Shown here piece by piece: positions 1 to 6,390 of a stretch of 14,690 bases of DNA. A program made the position numbers and the translations under genes. The notes below the pieces were generated by a model. The model ran no database searches. It worked only from the letters and a program-made list of their open reading frames with translations, and had not been told where the DNA came from. Positions within the stretch are counted from its first letter, which is position 1, and the number at the start of each line of letters is the position of its first letter. The stretch comes from Candidatus Omnitrophota bacterium (GTDB lineage Bacteria > Omnitrophota > Gorgyraeia > 1-14-0-20-64-10): NCBI GenBank assembly GCA_023248095.1, contig JAHFFF010000027.1:1-14690 (forward strand), given 5' to 3'.

Positions 1-309
1 TTTCTCAAGGTCGGGAAGTTTCTGCTGAACGATGTCCCAAATGACCTCGACATTGACACCGAAATATTCATGGATCAGGATGTCTCGAAGCCCGGCGATC
101 TTCTTCCAATCCAGACCCGAATATCGAGCTCGAACATCTTCCGTAAGGTGTTTAACTGCCTCTCCAACGATTTCAAGGTTTCGAACTACTGCGTCGAGGG
201 TCTTCGCATCCTGCGAGAAGGTGGCGAGGGTTAATCCGGAGGTGAATTGGCGAATCTTTGAAACAGCTTCGAGGACGTCTTCCAGGTAGACCCTATAATC
301 CCGGGACAT
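1..309 (-). CDS. hepT: HepT-like HEPN toxin (partial, C-terminus outside window)
   Basis: This is the HEPN ribonuclease half of an MNT/HEPN (type VII) toxin-antitoxin pair. The 103 visible codons start at ATG 309 and stay open to base 1, so the C-terminus is missing. The protein is helical and charged and carries the HEPN motif R-x4-H-x-Y: R75, H80, Y82 in RDILIHEY. In the characterised Shewanella pair, R and H are needed for RNA cleavage and the tyrosine of this motif is AMPylated by MntA, which silences the toxin; that role is carried over here from the family. The start lies inside the 3' end of mntA in another frame (17-nt overlap, 293-309), so translation is probably coupled. A weak purine-rich ribosome site (AAAGAGA) lies upstream. 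Family assignment is firm; activity is inferred. Confidence 0.88.
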   Translation of the reverse strand, partial: MSRDYRVYLEDVLEAVSKIRQFTSGLTLATFSQDAKTLDAVVRNLEIVGEAVKHLTEDVRARYSGLDWKKIAGLRDILIHEYFGVNVEVIWDIVQQKLPDLEK

Positions 310-592
310 ACACCGTCTCTTTCAAGATCCTCTCCCGGAGCACGGGTTTAACGGAACCGGAAAGAACAAGATCAACGGAGCAGTGAAACAGATCCTCCAG
401 AAAGAATTTGAGGTCCATGTAGGCGTCAAATGTGTTCCGTTTTAGCTCGACAAGGAAATCCAGATCGCTGGCCGCGTTTGCCTCGCCTCGGGCGATCGAG
501 CCGAAAAGCCCAAGTCGCTGAACGCCGAACCCCTGAATGGCCGTCCGGTTCTCTTGGAGGGTTTTTATAACCTCGTTGCGATTCCTGATCAT
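293..592 (-). CDS. mntA: MntA-like minimal nucleotidyltransferase antitoxin
   Basis: A 99-aa minimal nucleotidyltransferase (MNT, Pol-beta fold), of usual length. The signature GS-x10-D-x-D is intact: G31-S32, then D43 and D45 in SDLDFLVEL, with a third acidic residue D74 in CSVDLVL. Family members transfer AMP from ATP to the HEPN partner and so neutralise it. Start ATG 592 is preceded by GGAG about 9 nt upstream. It comes first in the pair, and its last codons (GTATATGTCCCGGGATTATAG) contain the hepT start in another frame. A perfect TATAAT sits just upstream (611-616). All catalytic residues are present, so the antitoxin appears functional. A stand-alone nucleotidyltransferase is unlikely, given the HEPN neighbour. 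Confidence 0.9.
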   Translation of the reverse strand: MIRNRNEVIKTLQENRTAIQGFGVQRLGLFGSIARGEANAASDLDFLVELKRNTFDAYMDLKFFLEDLFHCSVDLVLSGSVKPVLRERILKETVYVPGL

Positions 593-610
593 CGTCCGAT
601 CTCCACTAGA

Positions 611-633
611 ATTATACCTCTAATCCCCGATTA
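611..633 (-). promoter_or_regulatory. Candidate promoter and operator of mntA-hepT
   Basis: On the minus strand a perfect -10 hexamer TATAAT (bases 616-611) lies 18 nt ahead of the mntA start. Directly upstream, between the expected -35 and -10, is the short inverted repeat TAATC-GGG-GATTA (621-633). No good -35 hexamer is visible at 16-18 nt, which would fit a regulated or activator-assisted promoter. Autoregulation through the repeat is inferred from its position only. Confidence 0.4.
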
Positions 634-693
634 AGACGGCCCGCAAACCTTGAATCATTGCCTGCAGAACGTGAGAGAATCCTGGGTTCCCGG

Positions 694-714
694 AACAACG
701 GCCAGCCGTATGTT
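694..714 (-). terminator. Weak hairpin after the aquaporin gene
   Basis: About 20 nt past the aquaporin stop there is a hairpin: AACA pairs with TGTT and ACGG with CCGT around a CTGG loop, with one bulged base. No T tract follows on the minus strand, so this is at best a weak or Rho-aided terminator of the 2733-734 operon. Nothing else was recognised in 617-733. Confidence 0.25.
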
Positions 715-733
715 TCTAATATATAGACGTCTT

Positions 734-1357
734 TTAGTCGTCGGGGTTCGTGAGACGGAAAAGGAGCGCAGCGAGCGCACCGCCGCCCAAGTTGCCCACC
801 AGGAAGATCCAGAGATTGCCAACCGCACTGAGCCCCATCAGGGTGATCCCGATGGCGACAGCCGGATTGAACGCCCCACCGGAAATGTTTCCTCCTGCGT
901 AAGCGGCGGCCATGACCGTCATCCCAATCGCCAAGCCGAAGTAAGAGTTCCCGGCTGTCTTTTTGGACGTCGCCACATTCAGAACGACGTACGCGAGGGC
1001 GAACGTAAACACAAACTCGATCAGGAGTGCCGGCAACAGGTGCGGCTGCGCGGCCGTAACAATGCTCCCACGCTTGCAGAAACCCACCAAGAGCGCTGCC
1101 ACAACCGCTCCAACCCCTTGCGCCCCCATGTACCAGGGGACGTCCTTCGCGTCGCATTTCCCCCGGAGCCACACGGCAAGCGTCACCGCCGGATTGTAAT
1201 GGCCTCCGGAGATGTGGCCGCCGGCATACACCATGACCATGAGGATGGTCCCAATCGCCAACGGAGCCATCGCTCCGGCCCCAGGAGCAATAACCGACAG
1301 CCCGACGACCAGAACCAGGAAGAACGTACCCATACATTCAACGATAGTCTTCTTCAT
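734..1357 (-). CDS. MIP-family aquaporin with atypical selectivity filter
   Basis: A 207-aa inner-membrane channel of the aquaporin/glycerol-facilitator (MIP) family, somewhat shorter than the usual 230 or so. Six hydrophobic helices and both half-helix loops are present: NPA55-57 in GGHISGGHYNPAVTL and NPA164-166 in GGNISGGAFNPAVAIG. The first loop is AqpZ-like. In water and glycerol channels the second NPA is almost always followed by arginine, the key of the ar/R filter; here it is V167. Counting back from the NPA loops against E. coli AqpZ gives I35 and A152 where AqpZ has Phe43 and His174, so the constriction should be wider and uncharged. The substrate is therefore uncertain (water, small neutral solutes or gas). 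ATG 1357 follows a strong Shine-Dalgarno (GGGAGG). It lies 33 nt after the aldo/keto reductase stop, so it is probably cotranscribed. Confidence 0.9.
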   Translation of the reverse strand: MKKTIVECMGTFFLVLVVGLSVIAPGAGAMAPLAIGTILMVMVYAGGHISGGHYNPAVTLAVWLRGKCDAKDVPWYMGAQGVGAVVAALLVGFCKRGSIVTAAQPHLLPALLIEFVFTFALAYVVLNVATSKKTAGNSYFGLAIGMTVMAAAYAGGNISGGAFNPAVAIGITLMGLSAVGNLWIFLVGNLGGGALAALLFRLTNPDD

Positions 1358-1390
1358 ATCGATCTCCCTCCCAGTCTATTTTTAGGTTCA

Positions 1391-2368
1391 CTAGTTCCAG
1401 GCCCCGACGTAGAAATTGCGGGGCCAGGCGTGCCCCTTGAGGGCCGCCTGTTTCTCGCGGGAAAGATGGGTCCCGTCCGACGCTGCACAGTTGGAATCGA
1501 CGTGAGAACGCTTGCGCATGCCGGGAATCACGGTGGAAACGGCGGGGTGACTTAGGGCAAACTTGAGGGCCAAGCTGGTCAGGGTCGGCGCCTCCGGGCC
1601 AAGCAGTTTTTTAAGCCTCTCCACCCGCGAACAGGTCTCCTCCAAACGTTCCCCCTTGAAATAGCCGGCCCGCCAGTCGCCTCGCGGGAATCGAGTCTGC
1701 GGGGTGAAAGCGCCGGCTAACGAACCCTCATCGAACGGAACACGGGCAATCACCGCAACCCCATGCTCCTGGCACAACGGGAACAAACGTTGCGCCGGAG
1801 TCTGATCAAAAATGTTATAGATCACCTGCACCGAATCAACCTCGCCCGTAGCCGCCAACTTCAAGGCGGACTCCGGCTCATGGTCATTCACCGAGACACC
1901 GAAGGCCCGGATCTTTCCCTGCCGCTTCAAGACCTCCACCGCCTTGCGCCATTCCGCCGCCTCCACCCAGGCATCGGTCCAGACGTGCATCTGCTGGAGA
2001 TCAATCCGCTCCAGCCCAAGGCGTTTGAGGGAGGTCTCCGTGCAGCGGATGATCCATTCCGTCGGGAAGGCCTTGGCGATGGAGATCTTGGGATGGGCGG
2101 GCCATTCCAGGGTGGCGGATGGAACCTTGGTGGCGACATGAAACGGCCGGTCGGATTGGCGCAGGACCTCGCCGAGGAGCTGTTCGCTCTTTCCCTCTCC
2201 ATAAACGTAGGCGGTATCAAAGAAATTGACCCCCAGCTCCAACGCTCGTCGCAGAGATGCCTTTGCCTCTTCATCATCGCGGGGACCCCAACCGCCCCCC
2301 ATCCCCCAGCAGCCAAAACCAATCTCGGAGAGATCCCAACCGGTCCTTCCAAAGAGACGTTGCCTCAT
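1391..2368 (-). CDS. Aldo/keto reductase
   Basis: A 325-aa NAD(P)H-dependent oxidoreductase of the aldo/keto reductase superfamily (TIM barrel, cytosolic), of normal length. The catalytic tetrad is complete: D51 and Y56 in FDTAYVYG, K81 in VATKVP, H128 in LQQMHVW. The N-terminus (RLFGRTG, then a glycine-rich segment) is typical of the YajO/IolS-like group that reduces aldehydes and ketones. The exact substrate cannot be read from the sequence. The start ATG shares one base with the upstream TAA stop (TAATG at 2370-2366), so its translation is coupled to the TIGR04073-family gene. The aquaporin gene follows after 33 nt. No membrane segment or signal peptide is visible. Confidence 0.92.
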   Translation of the reverse strand: MRQRLFGRTGWDLSEIGFGCWGMGGGWGPRDDEEAKASLRRALELGVNFFDTAYVYGEGKSEQLLGEVLRQSDRPFHVATKVPSATLEWPAHPKISIAKAFPTEWIIRCTETSLKRLGLERIDLQQMHVWTDAWVEAAEWRKAVEVLKRQGKIRAFGVSVNDHEPESALKLAATGEVDSVQVIYNIFDQTPAQRLFPLCQEHGVAVIARVPFDEGSLAGAFTPQTRFPRGDWRAGYFKGERLEETCSRVERLKKLLGPEAPTLTSLALKFALSHPAVSTVIPGMRKRSHVDSNCAASDGTHLSREKQAALKGHAWPRNFYVGAWN

Positions 2369-2733
2369 TACCGCGGCTGCGGGCTCTCCGGCAGATCCGA
2401 AAGGACATACTCCGGCTGCATGATCGGCCGATAATTTTCCGGAACGGGGATCGGGAAGGTGGCGATCTCAAAACCGCCCGCGACGGAGCGGGCGATCGCA
2501 TATCCGATCCCTTTCACGAAACCCCACGTCATCCCGGTGCCCGGTCCGGACTGCTGCCAGGTGCGTGAAATCTGCTTCGGGATCTCCATCCAACCGGTGG
2601 CCGCATTCGCCATACCCCGGAACAGCTTGGTCGCCACCAATCTGCCGGTGTCCTGCTCCGCGAAGGCCGGCTGGCCCACCGCCATCATCAACAACCCCAC
2701 AAGAACCGCCACTGCCAATATTCGACTCCGCAT
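2368..2733 (-). CDS. TIGR04073-family exported protein (exosortase system-associated)
   Basis: A 121-aa secreted or periplasmic protein of unknown function. Residues 1-25 form a signal peptide with a short basic N-terminus, a hydrophobic core and a VGQPAFA cleavage region. The mature part shows the pattern I associate with TIGR04073, a family named for co-occurrence with exosortase/PEP-CTERM genomes: KLFRGMANAATGWMEIPK, a glycine-rich middle (GFVKGIGYAIAR), then FEIATFPIPVPENYRPIMQPEYV. ATG 2733 is preceded by a strong AAGGAGGG. It is the first gene of a probable operon with the aldo/keto reductase and aquaporin, divergent from the helicase. No exosortase gene or PEP-CTERM tail is visible in this window, so the link to sorting is family knowledge only. 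Confidence 0.82.
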   Translation of the reverse strand: MRSRILAVAVLVGLLMMAVGQPAFAEQDTGRLVATKLFRGMANAATGWMEIPKQISRTWQQSGPGTGMTWGFVKGIGYAIARSVAGGFEIATFPIPVPENYRPIMQPEYVLSDLPESPQPR

Positions 2734-2778
2734 CGAACTCCCTCCTTTTTGTTGAAAACGATTGTATCATAAGAGACC
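2734..2778. promoter_or_regulatory. Divergent intergenic region between TIGR04073 gene and helicase
   Basis: These 45 bases must hold the divergent promoters and 5' leaders of both genes, or the promoters extend into the coding regions. On the minus strand TACAAT (5 of 6 matches to the -10 consensus) precedes the strong Shine-Dalgarno of the TIGR04073 gene. On the plus strand TATCAT lies close to the helicase start. Neither has a convincing -35, so the assignments are tentative. Confidence 0.3.
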
Positions 2779-4800
2779 ATGCATCCTTTTCCGTACGATC
2801 CATTCCAGCAGGAGGCGGTCCAATCCATCCGTGAAGGGGTTTCGGTATTCGTCTCCGCACCCACCGGATCCGGTAAGACGGTCATCGCGGAGGTTGCGGT
2901 CGAGGAGGCCCTGCGGGCAGGCGGCATGGCAATCTACACCGCCCCGATCAAGGCGTTGAGTAATCAGAAGTTCCGGGATTTTTATGTGCGGTACGGGGAG
3001 AAGGTCGGCATCCTCACCGGCGACATCACCTTAAACCCAGACGCCCCCCTGTTGATCATGACCACCGAGATCTGTCGCAACAGCCTCTTCGAGGGAAAAG
3101 AGCGCTTCGCCCGTTGCCGGTGGGTGATCTTCGACGAGGGTCACTACCTGGACGATCCGGAGCGGGGAACGGTGTGGGAAGAGGCGCTGCTGCTGACCCC
3201 GCGTGAGACGGAGATTCTCGCCTTGAGCGCCACAATCCCCAATGCGCAGCAGCTCGCCACCTGGATCGAGCAGATCCACGGCAGGCCGGTCCGGGTGATC
3301 CAGGAAGAGCACCGGCCGGTGCCGCTCAAGGTGGCATTCCAATGCCACGACCAGCTCTACTGGGAGATGGGCCGCCTGAAGACGGAGGGTTACCGCGGAT
3401 CGGATCGCCCCCCTGCGGGGCGACGCCCTTTTCGGATGGGCCGGCATCGGGGCGGAAAATATTATTTCCGAAAGGCACGACCCGGCTTTGTCCCTGCCCC
3501 GGAACATCGCGGCCCGCCCAATCGGGCGGACCACCTGCTCCGGGAGATCCAGAAGGCAGGACATTTTCCCTGCCTCTACTTCACCTTCAGCCGCAAGCGG
3601 GTGGAGGATCTCGCGTGGGAGTTTGCCGCCTTGAGATTGGCCTCGCCGGAAATCCGGCAACAATTGCTCTCCCGGTTCGACGAGCTCTGCAGGAAATACG
3701 AAATCTCCCACGAGCGCTCCGCCGCCGGCATGCGGGAATTGGTTCAGCAGGGGGTCGCCTACCATCACGCCGGCCTGTTACCCACCCTGAAAGAGGTGGT
3801 GGAGGTACTATTCACCAGCCGGCTCATCCAGGTGATTGTGACCACCGAGACCTTTGCTCTGGGGATCAACATGCCAGCCCGCTCCGTGGTGCTGGACACG
3901 CTGCTCAAGCGCTCCGACGGCCCGCGCACCGTGATGCGGGTGCGGGAACTCTCGCAGATGGCCGGCCGCGCAGGCCGGCGGGGCATGGACGAAACCGGCT
4001 TCGTCTACCTACGGATCAATCCCGGAGAGATCTCCTTCTCCCAACTTTCCAATCTGATCCAGGGCAAACCGGAACAGGTATCGAGCCGCTTCAACCTCAC
4101 CTATGCAACCCTGTTGAACCTCTACCGCAGCCTGGAGCAGAACCTCATGCCCTTCTACAAGAAGACCCTGCACGCCTTTCAAGCCACCGCCGTTCAGCAG
4201 CGGGAGGCCCTCTCCCTGATTGAACGGAAACTCGAGCTTCTCAAAAGGCTCGGATACATCCATCCCCCCGGCTCCGTCCAGCGGCTTTCGGCAAAAGGGA
4301 ATTTTGCCGTGAGCATTTACGGGTACGAGCTGTTCCTCTCAGAGCTGTTCGAGCTGGGGATGTTGGAACGGCTGGGCCTGATCGATCTGGGAATGCTGCT
4401 GCTGGCCCTGGTCTACGAACCGCGCCGCAGCGGCGGGCCTCCCCTTCACCTGACCCATCACCTGCGCGATCTTGCAGACCCGGCGTACCAGGTGCTGGAG
4501 GCGATTCACCGGGAGGAACGCAAGCTGCGCATCTCCCCCCTGACCAAGGGACCGGCCTTTCATCTCTCCGCGGCGATGGAGCGCTGGATCGCAGGAGCAG
4601 CCTTCGACAGGACGGTGGAGACGGCTCAGGCCGCCGAGGGGGAACTGATCCGCTATTTCCGGATGACGGTGCAGCTCTGCCGGGCGCTGGCCGCCGCGCC
4701 GGCGGCGAGTAAAAGCTTGAAGGATAAGGCCGGCACCCTCCTTCGCCGGATCAACCGCGACCAGGTGGACGCCGAGGCGGAGCTTCGCCGCTCCCTCTAG
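2779..4800 (+). CDS. Ski2-like DExH-box RNA/DNA helicase
   Basis: A 673-aa superfamily 2 helicase related to the Ski2/Mtr4/Hel308 group, cytosolic. The motifs appear in order: Q-motif-like FQQEAV (9-14), Walker A APTGSGKT (27-34), Ia TAPIKALSNQK (54-64), TGD and MTTEI (80-98), motif II DEGH (119-122), III SATIPN (150-155), FSRKR (270-274), V VTTETFALGINMPAR (354-368), VI QMAGRAGRRG (393-402). Both RecA-like domains and a helical C-terminal part are therefore present. Motif II is DEGH, where Ski2-type proteins usually have V, C or I in third place. Residues about 205-247, between the RecA lobes, form a very basic Arg/Gly/Pro-rich linker without family motifs. ATG 2779 has only a weak ribosome site (AAGAG). 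The stop is followed at once by a perfect palindrome. The role is inferred as RNA remodelling or decay, or DNA repair; the substrate is unknown. Confidence 0.9.
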   Translation: MHPFPYDPFQQEAVQSIREGVSVFVSAPTGSGKTVIAEVAVEEALRAGGMAIYTAPIKALSNQKFRDFYVRYGEKVGILTGDITLNPDAPLLIMTTEICRNSLFEGKERFARCRWVIFDEGHYLDDPERGTVWEEALLLTPRETEILALSATIPNAQQLATWIEQIHGRPVRVIQEEHRPVPLKVAFQCHDQLYWEMGRLKTEGYRGSDRPPAGRRPFRMGRHRGGKYYFRKARPGFVPAPEHRGPPNRADHLLREIQKAGHFPCLYFTFSRKRVEDLAWEFAALRLASPEIRQQLLSRFDELCRKYEISHERSAAGMRELVQQGVAYHHAGLLPTLKEVVEVLFTSRLIQVIVTTETFALGINMPARSVVLDTLLKRSDGPRTVMRVRELSQMAGRAGRRGMDETGFVYLRINPGEISFSQLSNLIQGKPEQVSSRFNLTYATLLNLYRSLEQNLMPFYKKTLHAFQATAVQQREALSLIERKLELLKRLGYIHPPGSVQRLSAKGNFAVSIYGYELFLSELFELGMLERLGLIDLGMLLLALVYEPRRSGGPPLHLTHHLRDLADPAYQVLEAIHREERKLRISPLTKGPAFHLSAAMERWIAGAAFDRTVETAQAAEGELIRYFRMTVQLCRALAAAPAASKSLKDKAGTLLRRINRDQVDAEAELRRSL

Positions 4801-4833
4801 AGTAAATTATGCAGTCTGACTGCATAATTTACT
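4801..4833. repeat. Perfect 15-bp-arm palindrome before the ATPase gene
   Basis: The arms AGTAAATTATGCAGT (4801-4815) and ACTGCATAATTTACT (4819-4833) are perfect reverse complements around the 3-nt centre CTG. The element begins on the first base after the helicase stop. No T tract follows (TTGACCCTCTGG), so it is not a classical intrinsic terminator. It is AT-rich in GC-rich surroundings, and its last base is the first base of a good -35 hexamer. An operator for the downstream ATPase gene, or a mobility or insertion footprint of that gene, are both possible. Confidence 0.85.
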
Positions 4834-4861
4834 TGACCCTCTGGACCGGCGGAGGTAAACT
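4833..4861 (+). promoter_or_regulatory. Candidate sigma70-type promoter of the ATPase gene
   Basis: TTGACC (4833-4838) and TAAACT (4856-4861) are separated by 17 nt, the optimal spacing. The -35 overlaps the palindrome end, so a protein bound there would control this promoter. Transcription from it would start near 4868-4870, leaving almost no leader before the in-frame ATG at 4870. The Shine-Dalgarno GGAGGT (4851-4856) would then not be transcribed, so this promoter and the TTG start at 4861 cannot both be used in the same message. Confidence 0.35.
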
Positions 4862-6084
4862 TGGCCCTAATGGCGTATGTCCACAGACAAATCGAGCGGT
4901 TGTTAACTCGCCTGGCAAGGCAGTTCCCTGCCATTGCAGTGACCGGACCGCGCCAGTGCGGTAAATCCACTCTCCTCAAGGAGCTCTTCCGGGATTACCG
5001 ATACGTCTCATTTGACGACCCCATCAGCCGCGAACAAGCGCTCTCCGACCCCAAGCTGTTTCTCGAAACGGCGGGTGATAAGGCCATCATCGATGAGATC
5101 CAATACGTTCCGCAGTTGCTCTCCTATGTGAAAATGGCGATTGACGCCGATCGCCAGCGAACAGGCCGTTTTATCTTCACCGGATCCCAGCAGTTCGCCA
5201 TGATCAAGAACCTGGGAGATTCGCTCGCCGGCCGAATCGCGCTCTTGGAACTCCTCCCCTTCCATGCAGAAGAGAAACAGTCCATCCCGCGCCTTCGGAA
5301 AACCTTGTCTTCCTCCGTCGGAGCATTCGCTCACGCCTGCCTTTTCAGCTCGTACCCCGATCTGAGCATACGTGCCGCTCTAGACCGGAAATCCTGGTAT
5401 GGGTCTTATATCAGCACCTATCTGGAACGGGACATCCGCACCCTCTATGACATCGGCAACCTGCGGGAATTCCAGCGCTTCATGCAACTCTTAGCTGCTC
5501 GAACCTCTCAGCTCCTCAATCTAACCGAGATCTCCCGTGAACTGGGGACAAGCGTAAACACCCTCAAAAAGTGGGTATCCATTCTGGAAGCCAGTCGGAT
5601 GATCTACCTGCTGCCACCTTACTATCAGAATCTCGGTAAACGGATCATCAAGTCACCGAAGGTCTACTTCCTGGACTGCGGCTTGGTCTGCTACCTCACC
5701 GGCATTGGAACGAAAGAGCTTCTGCTGAATGGACCGATGGCCGGCCCACTCTTCGAAAACTTCTGCGTCCAAGAAACGCTCAAAACGCTCTTTTTCCAGG
5801 GCAGCCGGCCGCGATTGTATTACGTACGCTCGTATAACGGCCTCGAAGTCGACCTGCTGATTGAAGGACGGAACATGAAACTCTTCCCCTGCGAAATCAA
5901 GCTGACCAAGACGCCGCGGCCACAGATGGGAGAACCTATCCGCCGGCTCGCCAAGCTGTTTCCCAAGCTCCCAATCAAGGAAGGCAGAATCCTCTGTCTT
6001 GCCGAAGAGGATACCGTCCTGGCGAAGAATTTCCGGGTCCAACCACTTAAAACCTACTGGGCCTGGCTGCGCCGGCAGATCTGA
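4861..6084 (+). CDS. AAA-type ATPase with DUF4143 and nuclease-like C-terminus (COG1373 family)
   Basis: A 407-aa ATPase of a widespread, often multicopy accessory family whose function is not settled. Walker A is GPRQCGKST (29-37), Walker B AIIDEIQ (75-81 with D78, E79), and FTGSQQF (106-112) matches the sensor position. The DUF4143 part includes YLERDIRTLYDIGN and a winged-helix-like LGTSVNTLKKW (228-238). The C-terminus resembles PD-(D/E)XK nucleases: E299 in PLFENF, D331 in GLEVDLLIE, E345-x-K347 in CEIKLTK. TTG 4861 has GGAGGT four bases upstream; the alternative ATG 4870 (404 aa) is too far from that site but fits a leaderless start. A large palindrome precedes it and the mazEF pair follows on the same strand. 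Proposed roles include NTP-dependent DNA transactions or defence; none is proven here. Confidence 0.88.
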   Translation: MALMAYVHRQIERLLTRLARQFPAIAVTGPRQCGKSTLLKELFRDYRYVSFDDPISREQALSDPKLFLETAGDKAIIDEIQYVPQLLSYVKMAIDADRQRTGRFIFTGSQQFAMIKNLGDSLAGRIALLELLPFHAEEKQSIPRLRKTLSSSVGAFAHACLFSSYPDLSIRAALDRKSWYGSYISTYLERDIRTLYDIGNLREFQRFMQLLAARTSQLLNLTEISRELGTSVNTLKKWVSILEASRMIYLLPPYYQNLGKRIIKSPKVYFLDCGLVCYLTGIGTKELLLNGPMAGPLFENFCVQETLKTLFFQGSRPRLYYVRSYNGLEVDLLIEGRNMKLFPCEIKLTKTPRPQMGEPIRRLAKLFPKLPIKEGRILCLAEEDTVLAKNFRVQPLKTYWAWLRRQI

Positions 6085-6103
6085 GCCCTCAATTGAGGTG
6101 CTC
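6083..6103 (+). terminator. Hairpin at the ATPase stop codon
   Basis: GAGC (6083-6086) and CCTCAATTGAGG (6087-6098) with GCTC (6100-6103) form a stem with one bulged base (T6099) and an AATT loop, overlapping the TGA stop. Only a weak T-rich stretch (CGTTTCTAG) follows about 10 nt later. It could attenuate read-through from the ATPase into mazEF. Confidence 0.35.
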
Positions 6104-6117
6104 GCTCTGATCGTTTC

Positions 6118-6142
6118 TAGTATATACTATTGGTATATACTA
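6118..6142. promoter_or_regulatory. Palindromic operator/promoter of the mazEF-like pair
   Basis: Perfect inverted repeat: TAGTATATAC (6118-6127), spacer TATTG, GTATATACTA (6133-6142). Each arm contains TATACT or its complement, which could serve as a -10 hexamer. The right arm runs into the AAGGAGG ribosome site of the antitoxin. Ribbon-helix-helix antitoxins commonly bind such repeats and repress their own operon; that role is inferred from position. Confidence 0.7.
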
Positions 6143-6153
6143 AGGAGGCCGCC

Positions 6154-6390
6154 ATGAAAGTGCTGTCTCTGAAACTGCAAGAAGAGATCTTTGAGGAGGT
6201 GGAGCGGGTCGTCCGCGCCATCCGTATGCCCCGGAACACCTACATCAACCAGGCGCTCGATTTCTATACCCGCCTGAGCCGGCGAAAACTGCTGAAGCGG
6301 CAGCTTGAGAAGGAGTCCCGGGCCGTCCGGATGAACTCGCTCAGAGTCCTGAAGGAGTTTGAGCGGATGGAGGATGACCTGCCGGAATGA
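6154..6390 (+). CDS. Ribbon-helix-helix antitoxin (MazE-like)
   Basis: A 78-aa antitoxin paired with the MazF-like toxin that follows. I chose ATG 6154 over the upstream TTG 6130 because AAGGAGG (6142-6148) lies 5 nt before it and because the TTG lies inside the operator palindrome. Residues 2-40 fit a ribbon-helix-helix DNA-binding fold: a short strand (KVLSLKLQ), then two helices with the turn MPRNTY. The remainder (41-78) is a highly charged helical tail of the kind that wraps a MazF dimer. The stop overlaps the toxin start by ATGA, so translation is coupled. The fold is only moderately certain, but the gene order, size and operator all agree. Confidence 0.82.
   Translation: MKVLSLKLQEEIFEEVERVVRAIRMPRNTYINQALDFYTRLSRRKLLKRQLEKESRAVRMNSLRVLKEFERMEDDLPE

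Noticed and set aside
612..1337. A 241-codon minus-strand frame overlapping the aquaporin
   Set aside because: It is a frame-shifted shadow; the aquaporin frame has both NPA motifs, six helices and a strong ribosome site.
650..1555. A 301-codon plus-strand frame opposite the aquaporin and the end of the reductase
   Set aside because: Composition is typical of an antisense shadow (Arg, His, Pro, Gln) and it crosses two well-supported minus-strand genes.
3390..3530. Possible pair of compensating frameshifts in the helicase linker
   Set aside because: Another frame reads smoothly (APLRGDALFGWAGIGAE), but the annotated frame is open throughout and conserved motifs lie on both sides; without homologues this cannot be decided, so the gene is kept as intact.
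4801..4833. The palindrome as an ordinary intrinsic terminator of the helicase
   Set aside because: The stem is AT-rich, begins directly at the stop codon and is followed by TTGACCC, not by a T tract; some terminator activity cannot be excluded.
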